Assembly (NCBI GenBank): GCA_016795465.1
Contig: JAEUHK010000073.1
Coordinates: 16,992-80,991 of the forward strand
Origin: Verrucomicrobiaceae bacterium
Lineage (GTDB): Bacteria > Verrucomicrobiota > Verrucomicrobiia > Verrucomicrobiales > Verrucomicrobiaceae
Direction of reading: 5' to 3'
Length of the DNA: 64,000 nt
This document shows positions 42,422 through 50,457 of the stretch, in pieces. Every line of letters starts with the position of its first letter. Positions within the stretch are counted from its first letter, which is position 1. Both the position numbers and the translations under genes were made by a program. The notes under the pieces were generated by a model that searched no databases, had not been told where the DNA came from, and was given only the letters and a program-made list of their open reading frames with translations.

Positions 42422-42754
42422 ATGATCATTCAACTCGACTGGTTCGGCTGCGAGCCCCGCACGAAGTGGGAATCTCTGATTCATCAGACGCTCGAGCAAT
42501 TCGCCGCCCTGAAACCCATCTCGCGTGCGCAGGTGCGCATTGAGCAGCTCTCGCAGCACACGCCGCCGTATCACCTTTCCGTCATGCTCAGCATTCCCGG
42601 CCCGGATGTGCTCGCACGCGCCGCCGGCCACACCTTTGACGAAGCCCTGCTGAAGCTCACCGCCTCCGTGCGCAAAACGCTCACCATGCGTGCCATGAAA
42701 GTGCGCGAGCTCAATTCAGCGCCGCGCGGCGTGAAGGCCATGCATCGCGGCTAG
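42422..42754 (+). CDS. HPF/RaiA-like ribosome-associated stress protein
   Basis: 110 codons. The pattern matches the S30AE/HPF fold: an N-terminal strand followed by a helix (WESLIHQTLEQFAAL), paired strands with alternating residues (RAQVRIEQ, YHLSVMLSIPGPDVLARA) and a helix AGHTFDEALLKLTASVRKTLTMRAMKVRE, close to the DLYAAIDxAxxKLxRQLRK helix of HPF. Members bind the 30S subunit and hibernate ribosomes in stationary phase. A basic tail is present but no long dimerisation domain, so it is the short type. Its presence fits a dormancy or stress set. Confidence 0.75.
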   Translation: MIIQLDWFGCEPRTKWESLIHQTLEQFAALKPISRAQVRIEQLSQHTPPYHLSVMLSIPGPDVLARAAGHTFDEALLKLTASVRKTLTMRAMKVRELNSAPRGVKAMHRG

Positions 42755-42785
42755 TTCGCTGAAAACGCCTCACCATCTCCCAACC

Positions 42786-43349
42786 ATGAAAACCAGCCAG
42801 CTCTTCACTGCCTTCAACCTCACCGCCGCCGCGTGCATGCTCCCCGTGCTCGTCCTCGTGGGCATGGAGAGCCTGGCTGCGCCCGCGCAGTCTGCCGCAC
42901 CCCGTGTGCTGGACCGCGTGGAGCTCCACGCCCTCGAAAACATCGCCCGCCGCGCGGAATCGATGATGGAGGTGTCGAATGTCGTGCCCACCCGCGTGTG
43001 GCCGCATGCCGTCACCGATGCGCGTGGTCGCCAGGGCATCTTCATCAGCAGCATGCGCCCGCTGTTTGAGGAGAAGGACGCGCATCTCATCAAAGTGAAG
43101 CGCGCCTGGGTCGTGCTCGGCCTCATCGCCGCGGTGAAATACGCGGAGGGAAGCCAGCTCGGCCACATTGCCTTCACCGATGCCGATGGGCTGCAAGGCG
43201 AGCGCTGCTACTACGACCTCGACATCGCTCCGGCCCGCGAGATCCAGCGTGATCTGCTCCGCGGCCGTCTCGCGCTTGAGGATGCCTTCGATGTCATCGC
43301 TGCTCGTTGGGAAAAAGTCACCGCCACTCATGACCTCGCCCTCCAATGA
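42786..43349 (+). CDS. Hypothetical exported protein
   Basis: 187 codons. An N-terminal hydrophobic segment (about 12-30, LTAAACMLPVLVLVGME) looks like a signal peptide or anchor, with possible cleavage near LAAPAQSA. The mature part contains RVWPHAVTDARGRQGIFISSMRPLFEEKDAHLI and AFTDADGLQGERCYYDLDI, giving a predicted alpha/beta protein with conserved-looking acidic and aromatic residues. Family not recognised. It follows the HPF-like gene by 31 bp and probably belongs to the same transcription unit. Confidence 0.7.
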   Translation: MKTSQLFTAFNLTAAACMLPVLVLVGMESLAAPAQSAAPRVLDRVELHALENIARRAESMMEVSNVVPTRVWPHAVTDARGRQGIFISSMRPLFEEKDAHLIKVKRAWVVLGLIAAVKYAEGSQLGHIAFTDADGLQGERCYYDLDIAPAREIQRDLLRGRLALEDAFDVIAARWEKVTATHDLALQ

Positions 43350-43481
43350 ACCACCGCAGGCCGCCCACCGCTCGTCTTGCCACCACGCAGGAGAATTCAC
43401 CCTCCGGTGAACCCCCGCACGCTCTCACTCAACGGCACCGCGTGCCGTCCTTTCTCAATTTTCTCCTCTACCTCCCGCCGC

Positions 43482-45362
43482 ATGCGCCAGCTCCTGCTTT
43501 CGACCTTTCTCCTCGTCCCGTCGCTGCGCGCCGCCGTCGGTGATCCGCAGCTCGCCACCGATCACCCGTGGTATCCGGGCGAGCTCGCGATGTCGTCGTT
43601 TGAGCAGCTCGCTCAAACGGCTGCTGAGCAATATGAACGCACCACCGGCCACAAAGCCGACAGCGATCATCACAAGGCACTCGCCGCGTGGTTCTTCCGC
43701 AACACGCACTACGCCCACGGCGAGGAGGGCAAAGAGAACCTGTGGGGCAAAGGTTTTGCCAACGACACGCAGCACGCCACTCGCGACTACTGGACAGGTC
43801 TCTTCGCGCATGGCTTTGGCCTTTGCGGAACGACGCACGCGCAGTGGACCGCGGAGCTGGATGCGCTGCTCGGCCCCTGCCGCAGCCGCGTCACCGGCAC
43901 GAAGGGGCACAACAGCTTCGAGGTCTTTCTCAAAGGCGGCCCGTATGGCGAGGGACGCTGGGCCATGCTCGATCACGATCTCTCCAGCGTCATTTACGAT
44001 GCCATGGGCACCTCGCTGCTCGGGCTCGATGTCATCGCGAAGCATCATGAGCGCTTCGCGCGGCGCGATTACCATCCCGAGCGGCAAAAAGGCTGGCTCA
44101 TCTGCGGCCTGCACAAGGATGACGGTGCCTCCTACGCCGCCTTCAACAGCGCCGAGTATCGCGCCGGCTATGCGGGCGCTCCGCCGCTCGTGCAGCTCCG
44201 CAAAGGCGAAAGCTTGCGCCGTTGGTTTGAGCCCGGACTCGACGATGGCAAAACCTTCGTCTTCTGGGGCCGCAATCCGATGATCAAAGGCATCCCCGGG
44301 CCGGAGCGCTCGCGCACGTGGGTGAATCAGCCGGAAAAGATGCACGGCTCGAAAAACGGCACGCCGCACATCGACGGCCAGGCACGCTACGGCAATGCCG
44401 TGTATCACTGGCGGCCCGACTTCGCCGATGGCGTCGTCAGCAGCGATGACAAGCACGTCACGCTCGAATTTTTCACGCCCTACATCATCGGCACCACACC
44501 AGCTGATGACAGCGAGTGGGGCATCTACAAGCCCGGCGGCAAAAACGGCCTCGTTTTGCGCGGTAGCGCCACCTGCACCGTCGCCGTCTCCACCGATGGC
44601 GGTGCCTCATGGCATGACGCGGGTACCTTCCGCGATGGACTCGACCTCACCGATCACGTCAAAGGCCACCGCCAGTATCATCTGCGCTTCGATGCGCCGG
44701 CCGCGCAGCTTCAAAAGGCGAACATCTCCATCACCACCGTCTGCCAGGCGAATGCGGCCACCTTTCCGCGTTTGAAGGAAAACGGCACGCGCATCCGCTA
44801 CGAGGCCAGCGGCCGTGGCATCGTCAGCTACGGTCCGAACAAGCAACAAGCCGCGCCGCGCATCATCGAGGGCGCGTTTGATTCACCGAAGGTCACGCTC
44901 GAGTTCGCCACGCCTCGCGGCGAGAGCATCCAAGGTCTGCACGTCGCCACACAGATCGCCTCCAGCAATCCACCGAGCCCCGACATCGCTTATCACATCG
45001 ATTGCTCGCTCGACGGCGGCCAGACATGGGCCTCCATGCTCAAAGACGGCCGCATTGAGCGTCGCGGTGCCGAGCCTGCGGACTTCTGGTCGCAGTCGAT
45101 GTGGAGCGCCGCGCTCAACCTGCCGGAAAACACCGCCAGCAACGTCCGCGTGCGCTTTCACAACACCGGCGGCAAGCGCTACCTCCGCGCCGAAGGTCAT
45201 CTGCTTTATCCCGTGAGCGGCACCGCCTCGAAAGTCACCTTCGCCTGGACCGACAGCACCGGCGAGCACCAGCAAACCAAACTCCTCGACCATCGGGAGA
45301 GCTGGGAAATCCCCACGCACCAGCAGGTGAAGACCCGCTGGGTCGAGATCGCTCATCCGTGA
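43482..45362 (+). CDS. Secreted transglutaminase-like protein with C-terminal beta domains
   Basis: 626 codons. The ATG at 43482 opens the signal peptide MRQLLLSTFLLVPSLRA; the longer frame to 43377 is not supported. Residues about 20-200 resemble a transglutaminase-like cysteine protease fold: Cys115 in GFGLCGTTHAQW, His143 in KGHNSFEVFL and Asp164 in AMLDHDLSS, in the right order and spacing for a Cys-His-Asp triad. The remainder is beta-rich with a sialidase-like STDGGASWHD turn and two jelly-roll-like regions. Periplasmic or outer-surface. Could cleave or cross-link cell-wall or protein substrates. Assignment is from motifs only. Confidence 0.75.
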   Translation: MRQLLLSTFLLVPSLRAAVGDPQLATDHPWYPGELAMSSFEQLAQTAAEQYERTTGHKADSDHHKALAAWFFRNTHYAHGEEGKENLWGKGFANDTQHATRDYWTGLFAHGFGLCGTTHAQWTAELDALLGPCRSRVTGTKGHNSFEVFLKGGPYGEGRWAMLDHDLSSVIYDAMGTSLLGLDVIAKHHERFARRDYHPERQKGWLICGLHKDDGASYAAFNSAEYRAGYAGAPPLVQLRKGESLRRWFEPGLDDGKTFVFWGRNPMIKGIPGPERSRTWVNQPEKMHGSKNGTPHIDGQARYGNAVYHWRPDFADGVVSSDDKHVTLEFFTPYIIGTTPADDSEWGIYKPGGKNGLVLRGSATCTVAVSTDGGASWHDAGTFRDGLDLTDHVKGHRQYHLRFDAPAAQLQKANISITTVCQANAATFPRLKENGTRIRYEASGRGIVSYGPNKQQAAPRIIEGAFDSPKVTLEFATPRGESIQGLHVATQIASSNPPSPDIAYHIDCSLDGGQTWASMLKDGRIERRGAEPADFWSQSMWSAALNLPENTASNVRVRFHNTGGKRYLRAEGHLLYPVSGTASKVTFAWTDSTGEHQQTKLLDHRESWEIPTHQQVKTRWVEIAHP

Positions 45363-45398
45363 GCACCTGCCACATCCATTTCATCCCACACACACATC

Positions 45399-46436
45399 AT
45401 GCCACTCCACGCCCTCAGCACCACCCCCGTCGAGCATTGCGAACTCTGCCACAGCACCCACTTCACCGAAGTGGGGAGCAAAGACCGGGATGGTCAGCCC
45501 TTGCGCACCGTGATCTGCGAAAACTGCGGCCTCGTCTTCTCCGATCCGCGGCCCGCTTCCACGCAGATCGACGATTTTTACCGCGAAGGCTATCGCATGG
45601 CCTACAAGCAGGCCTGGCAGCCGCGGCTGAAGCACACCTACCGCGCTGGAAAGGTCGCGCAGGTCCGTCTGCGTCATCTCATGCCGCTGCTCGCACCCGG
45701 ATCGAGCGTGCTCGACTTCGGCTCCGGTGGCGGCGAGCTCGTCTTCATCCTGCGTGAGCTCGGTCATGACGCACGCGGCATCGAGCCAAACATCGGCTAC
45801 GCCGAATACTCGCGCGATGTGCTCGGCATCCCGGTGCAGATCGGCGGCTTCGCCGAGGCACGCGTGGAGCCGCGCAGCCTCGATCTCGTCACACTTTTTC
45901 ACGTCGCCGAGCATCTGGAGCATCCCGTCGAGGCCTTCAAACAAGCCGCGCAGTGGCTTCGCGTTGGCGGCAAGCTCTACATCGAGGTGCCCAATGTCGA
46001 AAGCCGCTGCATCTGGCCCTCCAGCCGTTTTCATCAGGCGCATCTCTACAACTTCAACGCCGCCACGCTCGCTCAGGCCGGACGCCTCGCGGGCTTGGAA
46101 GTCGTCACCACCTTCACCTCCGAGGACGGCGGCAATGTCACCGCCATCTTTGAAAAGCCCGAGACGCCCATCGAAACCGCACCCACGCCGCTGGCCGACA
46201 ATGCCGATCGCGTCACGCGCATCCTCCGCGATCACACCGCTCTCGCGCATGCCTTCACCGCGCATCCTTACACACGCCCCATTCAAAAACTTCGCCGCCA
46301 GTGGGACGAGCGCCGCGCCATCGCCCGCTTCAGCGATGGCAAAACACTCCTGCAGCACCTCGCCCGCGAGATCCAGCATCCGCAGCGCCCCAATCGGCAC
46401 TCCGCACAAACCGTGAAGCTCATCGCCGCCACCTGA
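45399..46436 (+). CDS. SAM-dependent methyltransferase with N-terminal zinc ribbon
   Basis: 345 codons. Residues 14-48 contain CELC and CENC (zinc ribbon), typical of sugar C-methyltransferase-like or TylC3-like enzymes. The class I Rossmann core follows with motif I SSVLDFGSGGGELVFIL, then GIEPNIGYAEY and a motif II/III region LDLVTLFHVAEHLEHP. C-terminal helical extension. Likely methylates a sugar nucleotide or related small molecule. No glycan cluster is adjacent, so the substrate is open. Confidence 0.85.
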   Translation: MPLHALSTTPVEHCELCHSTHFTEVGSKDRDGQPLRTVICENCGLVFSDPRPASTQIDDFYREGYRMAYKQAWQPRLKHTYRAGKVAQVRLRHLMPLLAPGSSVLDFGSGGGELVFILRELGHDARGIEPNIGYAEYSRDVLGIPVQIGGFAEARVEPRSLDLVTLFHVAEHLEHPVEAFKQAAQWLRVGGKLYIEVPNVESRCIWPSSRFHQAHLYNFNAATLAQAGRLAGLEVVTTFTSEDGGNVTAIFEKPETPIETAPTPLADNADRVTRILRDHTALAHAFTAHPYTRPIQKLRRQWDERRAIARFSDGKTLLQHLAREIQHPQRPNRHSAQTVKLIAAT

Positions 46437-46445
46437 TTTCCCACC

Positions 46446-48131
46446 ATGCAGCCATCACCCACCTACATCGCCCTCAATCGCGCCACCTTTGGTCCCACGG
46501 CTGAGGAAATCGCCCGTGTCGAAAGCATCGGCTGGAGCGCGTGGGTCGAGGAGCAGCTCAAACCGGATGCGGCGGCGAAAGACGACACGGTGAAGCGAAT
46601 CGCCGCCCACAAGCTCGAAATCGAATACGAGCACGAGGGCATGATGGCACCCGCGATGATGATGAGGGCCGAAAAGCCCGCCATGATGGCCGCGGCGGCC
46701 CCCGACGGCAAAAAGCCCGAAAAACAGAAGTTCAAGGTGAAGGAGAAACGCGGCCTCACCTCGCTCGAAAAGCCGCTGGAGCAGCTTTTCCGCGTCCAGC
46801 GCCAGGACGACTATCCGTATCAGGAAGTCGAGCGCTGCTCCTTCGAGGTCGAGGTCGCCACGCTCATCCGCGCCTGCTACTCCAAATGGCAGGTGAAGGA
46901 GCTGCTCGTCGATTTCTGGCACAACCACTTCAACGTCAACATCGACGCCGACGACACCATCCGCGCCGTCTGGCCCGCGTATGATCGCGATGTCATCCGC
47001 AAGCACGCGCTCGGCAATTTCCGCGAGCTGCTGCAAGCCGTCGCGCAGGGCCTGCCGATGCTTTATTATCTCAACAACCGCAGCAGCAAGGCCAGCCCCG
47101 CGAACGAAAACTTCGCCCGCGAGCTCTTCGAGCTGCACACGCTCGGCGCGGAGCACTACCTCAATCACCTTCACAAAAAATGGCGCGAGGTGCCAGGTGC
47201 ACTCGAAGGAAAAGCCGTCGGCTTCATCGACCAGGATGTGTATGAGGCCGCGCGGGCCTTCACCGGCTGGACCGCCGCCGATGGCGAGTATGATGACGAC
47301 CAGCGCTTCCCCGAGACCGGCGGCTTTCACTACCACGCGCCCTGGCATGATCCGTATCAGAAACGCGTGCTCGGCGTCGAACTGGAGGCGAATCAACCGC
47401 CGCTCGCCGATGGCATGGCCGTGCTCGATCTCGCCGCGTTTCATCCCGGCACCGCCATCTACTTGAGCCGCAAACTCTGCCGCCGCTTCATTGCCGACGA
47501 GCCGAACGAAGACCTCGTTAAACGCGTCGCCAAGGTGTGGAGCGAGCACGCGAAGTCCCCCGATCAAATCGCGCACGTCATGCGCGAGATTTTGCTCGCA
47601 CCGGAGATGCAGGGCGGCTTTGGACAGAAGACCAAGCGCCCGCTGGAATACCTCTGCGGCTTCATCCGCGCCACCGGCGCCGATGTGCGGCCCGATGGAG
47701 ACATCGTGTGGCGACTCGGCGAATGCGGCCAGCGACTCTTCCAATGGGGTGCGCCCACCGGCCATCCCGACACCGCCGACTACTGGCAGAGCCCGAACAG
47801 CCTGCTCAAGCGCTGGCAACTCGCCCGCGATCTCGCCACCGGCGGCTTCGATGGCGACGTCGTGCGCATGAACCTTCTCCGCAGCACCCCGCCGGACAAA
47901 AAGACCTGGCAGGAAGTCGCCGAGCACTGGCTCGACCGCCTCGCGCCCGGCCTGCTCGATCCCAACACCCGCGACGAACTCATCACCTGGTTCCGCGAAT
48001 ACGACGACGACGGCAAACCCCGCCATCACGAAGCCGACGCCGAGATCACCCTCGACGAATCCGACCTCGCCGACCACCTCGGCGAGCTCGTCGCCCTAGT
48101 CGCCGCCACGCCGGAGTATCAATTGAGATGA
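46446..48131 (+). CDS. DUF1800 family protein
   Basis: 561 codons. It begins with the family hallmark YIALNRATFGPTAEEIARVESIGWSAWVEEQL and contains DFWHNHFNVN, ENFARELFELHTLG, ARAFTGWT and YLSRKLCRRFIADEPNEDLV, all diagnostic of DUF1800 (PF08811). A Met/Ala/Lys-rich insert (about 63-100) is unusual. DUF1800 and DUF1501 proteins are almost always encoded together in Planctomycetes, Verrucomicrobia and Proteobacteria. They are thought to act outside the cytoplasm, but the biochemical role is not established. The partner is displaced here by a GxxExxY cassette (48141-49101). No signal peptide is obvious. Confidence 0.92.
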   Translation: MQPSPTYIALNRATFGPTAEEIARVESIGWSAWVEEQLKPDAAAKDDTVKRIAAHKLEIEYEHEGMMAPAMMMRAEKPAMMAAAAPDGKKPEKQKFKVKEKRGLTSLEKPLEQLFRVQRQDDYPYQEVERCSFEVEVATLIRACYSKWQVKELLVDFWHNHFNVNIDADDTIRAVWPAYDRDVIRKHALGNFRELLQAVAQGLPMLYYLNNRSSKASPANENFARELFELHTLGAEHYLNHLHKKWREVPGALEGKAVGFIDQDVYEAARAFTGWTAADGEYDDDQRFPETGGFHYHAPWHDPYQKRVLGVELEANQPPLADGMAVLDLAAFHPGTAIYLSRKLCRRFIADEPNEDLVKRVAKVWSEHAKSPDQIAHVMREILLAPEMQGGFGQKTKRPLEYLCGFIRATGADVRPDGDIVWRLGECGQRLFQWGAPTGHPDTADYWQSPNSLLKRWQLARDLATGGFDGDVVRMNLLRSTPPDKKTWQEVAEHWLDRLAPGLLDPNTRDELITWFREYDDDGKPRHHEADAEITLDESDLADHLGELVALVAATPEYQLR

Positions 48132-48140
48132 CGTTGGTTT

Positions 48141-48217
48141 GGCAAGAAGATTGGAGGGCAAGAAAATTTCCCTGAATCCTCTGAATCTAAATTTTCTTGC
48201 CCCAAAATCTTCCTGCC
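48141..48217. repeat. GxxExxY-linked hairpin element 1 (GGCAAGAA type)
   Basis: Inner arms GGGCAAGAAAATTT (48156-48169) and its exact complement (48189-48202). Outer arms GGCAAGAAGAT (48141-48151) and ATCTTCCTGCC (48207-48217), one mismatch. It ends 7 bp before the GxxExxY ATG. Confidence 0.85.
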
Positions 48218-48224
48218 AAAAAAC

Positions 48225-49019
48225 ATGCCGATCCAAGCCCCCATCACCTTCCCGCGTCTGACCGAGGCAGAGATGCTGGAGGTGGATTTCGCGCTTATGG
48301 ATCATGCTTTTGCCTGCCATCGCGAACTCGGACGGCTTTGCGATGAACTCAATTACCAGGCCGATCTGGCAGAAAGACTCATCGCTGCTGGATTTGAGAG
48401 CGTGGTTCGTGAGATGCCCGTCACGGTGACCTTCAGAGGTTTTCGCAAGGTTTACGAACTCGATCTCGTCGTGGCAAACCGCGTCATTTATGAGCTCAAA
48501 GCCGCTTCATCCATCACCAAGGCTCACATCGCTCAATTGCTGAACTACCTGCTCTTGGTCGGCAGCAATCGCGGCAAGATCATCAATTTCAGGCCCAACT
48601 CGGTTGGCAGCGAGTTTGTGAACGCCCCGGTGATGCCAGAGGCACGCTTCCGCTATCAAGTGACTCGTCATCACTGGACCGCGCCAGACTCCTTCACCCA
48701 ACTCGTGCTCGATCTGCTGGCTGATCTCGGGGCAGGCTTGGAGACTCCTCTCTATCTCCAGGCACTCACCTGGCATCTCGGCGGTGAAGACAAAGTCGAT
48801 CGGCTGCTGCCTCTGCGGCGCGGCAGTATCCAACTCGCCGCACAGCGCTTCCATCTTTTGAACGACCACGAAGCCTTCGCCCTCACTGCCTTCCCATCCA
48901 ACAGTCTCCGTCGCCAGCAAAAGCACATCCAAAACCTCCTCGATCTCAGCCCGCTCAAATCCATCCACTGGATCAACACCACCCTGCAAGAACTGCATCT
49001 CCAAACACTGAACCGTTGA
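48225..49019 (+). CDS. GxxExxY-type PDDEXK protein, long two-domain form (gene 1)
   Basis: 264 codons, about twice the usual 125-140 of GxxExxY proteins (TIGR04256/PDDEXK_3). N-terminal half: helix MDHAFACHRELG, the eponymous motif as LCDELNY (Gly replaced, ExxY kept), strand VREMPVTVTFRG, then the nuclease-like core YELDLVVANRVIYELKAAS with Asp and ExK, and LLNYLLLVGSNRGKIINF. C-terminal half (about 155-264): LLADLGAGLETPLYLQALTWHLGG, FALTAF and LLDLSPLKSIHWINTTLQELHLQT. This extension recurs in the copy at 55814. Nuclease activity is inferred from the fold; no member has a proven role to my knowledge. The gene separates the DUF1800/DUF1501 pair and is bracketed by two hairpin elements. Confidence 0.85.
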   Translation: MPIQAPITFPRLTEAEMLEVDFALMDHAFACHRELGRLCDELNYQADLAERLIAAGFESVVREMPVTVTFRGFRKVYELDLVVANRVIYELKAASSITKAHIAQLLNYLLLVGSNRGKIINFRPNSVGSEFVNAPVMPEARFRYQVTRHHWTAPDSFTQLVLDLLADLGAGLETPLYLQALTWHLGGEDKVDRLLPLRRGSIQLAAQRFHLLNDHEAFALTAFPSNSLRRQQKHIQNLLDLSPLKSIHWINTTLQELHLQTLNR

Positions 49020-49024
49020 TTCTT

Positions 49025-49101
49025 GGCAAGAAAATGAACGGGCAGGGAAATTGTCCCAATCCCTTCTGACCCCAATTTTCTTGCCCCTAAATCTTCTTGC
49101 C
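49025..49101. repeat. GxxExxY-linked hairpin element 2
   Basis: Outer arms GGCAAGAAAAT (49025-49035) and ATCTTCTTGCC (49091-49101). Inner arms GGGCAGGGAAATT (49040-49052) and AATTTTCTTGCCC (49074-49086), two mismatches. It lies 5 bp after the GxxExxY stop and 15 bp before the DUF1501 start. Confidence 0.82.
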
Positions 49102-49116
49102 AAAACCCTCACCGCC

Positions 49117-50349
49117 ATGAACCGCCGCACCTTCCTCTGCTCTTCGCTTGCTGCACTCACCGGCAGCCGCATCTCCAGCCTCACCTTCGCCGCCGATGCT
49201 CCGCAAAGCCGCGATCATCTCCTCGTCGTGCTCTTCCTCCGCGGCGGTTGCGATGGACTGCATCTCCTCGGACCTGCGAACGACAAGGACTACATCGCCG
49301 CGCGGCCTGAATGGCTGCGCGTCACCGAGTCCGGCAAGTTTGAAGGCCTCGCGCTCAAAAACGGCTTCAACGGCGTCGATATGCGACTCCACAAAGAAGC
49401 CGGCGCGTTGAAGGAGCTCTACGACAGCGGCCACCTAGCCATGGTGCATGCCTGCGGCCTGCAAAACGGCACCCGCAGCCACTTTGAGGCGCAGGACATG
49501 ATGGAGCGCGGCGTGGCCGATCAAAAAGACATCAGTGTCGCCAGCGGCTGGCTCACGCGCACCATCGAGGCCCTTTCGCCGCGCGGATTGTTGCCTGCGG
49601 TGGCTGTCGGCGGTGAATTGCCAGACTCGCTCCTGCATTCCAAAGTCGCCGTCTCCATGACCGAGGCACGCGACTTCAATTACGGCCACGAACGCCAGGT
49701 CGCCCTGCTCAAGCGACTCTACGAAGGCCGCGAAAGCATCCACCGCACCGGCAAACTCACGCTCGACACCATCACCGCGCTGCAAACCAAGCTCCCGCGT
49801 GATGGCGATGGCAACGTGCAGGACTACACCCCCGAAAATGGCGTCAGCTACGAGGACATCGGCGGCCTTGGCGACAGTCTCCGCAGCCTCGCGCAGATCG
49901 CGAAGATGGACGCCGGCCTCCGCGTCGCCACCGTCGATTACGACGGCTGGGACACGCACGAGAGCCAGGAGTATCGCTTCAACGAGCAGGTGAGCGAGCT
50001 CAGCCGCGCCCTCGCCGCCTTCTACAACGACATGAGCCGCTTCCACTCGAAGATGACCATCGTCGTGCACACCGAGTTTGGCCGCCGGCTCAAATCGAAT
50101 CAAAGCGAAGGCACCGACCACGGCTACGGCGGCGTCCACATGGTCCTCGGCAGCGGCGTGAAAGGTGGCCGCCTCTACGGCGACTGGCGCGGCCTCGCCA
50201 ACGAGCACCTCGACGAAGGCGCCGACCTCGCCATCACCACCGACTACCGCACCCTCCTCACCGAAGTCCTCACCAAACGCGTCGGCATCGACGATGTGAA
50301 GAGCATCTTCCCCGGCTTCCAGATGAAGCAGGCGCTCGGCATCGTGTGA
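49117..50349 (+). CDS. DUF1501 family secreted protein
   Basis: 410 codons. The ATG at 49117 is chosen: it opens a Tat-like signal (MNRRTFLCSSLAALTGS), while the in-frame region upstream is the hairpin. Family motifs: LLVVLFLRGGCDGLHLLGP, GLQNGTRSHFEAQDMME, YDGWDTHESQ, VVHTEFGRRLKSNQSEGTDHGYGGVHMVLG. DUF1501 belongs to the alkaline-phosphatase/sulfatase-like fold, and the Asp/His residues near the end would bind metal. Exported, possibly folded, via Tat. Functional partner of the DUF1800 protein upstream. Confidence 0.92.
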   Translation: MNRRTFLCSSLAALTGSRISSLTFAADAPQSRDHLLVVLFLRGGCDGLHLLGPANDKDYIAARPEWLRVTESGKFEGLALKNGFNGVDMRLHKEAGALKELYDSGHLAMVHACGLQNGTRSHFEAQDMMERGVADQKDISVASGWLTRTIEALSPRGLLPAVAVGGELPDSLLHSKVAVSMTEARDFNYGHERQVALLKRLYEGRESIHRTGKLTLDTITALQTKLPRDGDGNVQDYTPENGVSYEDIGGLGDSLRSLAQIAKMDAGLRVATVDYDGWDTHESQEYRFNEQVSELSRALAAFYNDMSRFHSKMTIVVHTEFGRRLKSNQSEGTDHGYGGVHMVLGSGVKGGRLYGDWRGLANEHLDEGADLAITTDYRTLLTEVLTKRVGIDDVKSIFPGFQMKQALGIV

Positions 50350-50387
50350 GGCATCACGCCGCCGATCCGAATGGAGTGGTGGAGTCA

Positions 50388-50419
50388 TGGAGTGATGACT
50401 TTCGCATCCCATCACTCCA
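50388..50419. repeat. Short inverted repeat between DUF1501 and the next gene
   Basis: TGGAGTGATG (50388-50397) and CATCACTCCA (50410-50419), perfect 10-bp arms within a GGAGT/ACTCC-rich stretch (50371-50450). Looks like a degenerate REP or a terminator stem without a T tract. Confidence 0.45.
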
Positions 50420-50457
50420 CAACTCACAACTCCAACACTCCACCTCCCCGCCGCTCC

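Noticed and set aside
42740..42760. Possible seventh copy of the CTCAKCC dyad (GCTAGTTCGCTGA)
   Set aside because: Only the right half matches; the left arm and the downstream ATTG element are missing.
46455..48077. 540-codon minus-strand frame opposite DUF1800
   Set aside because: Antisense shadow; DUF1800 signatures are clear on the plus strand.
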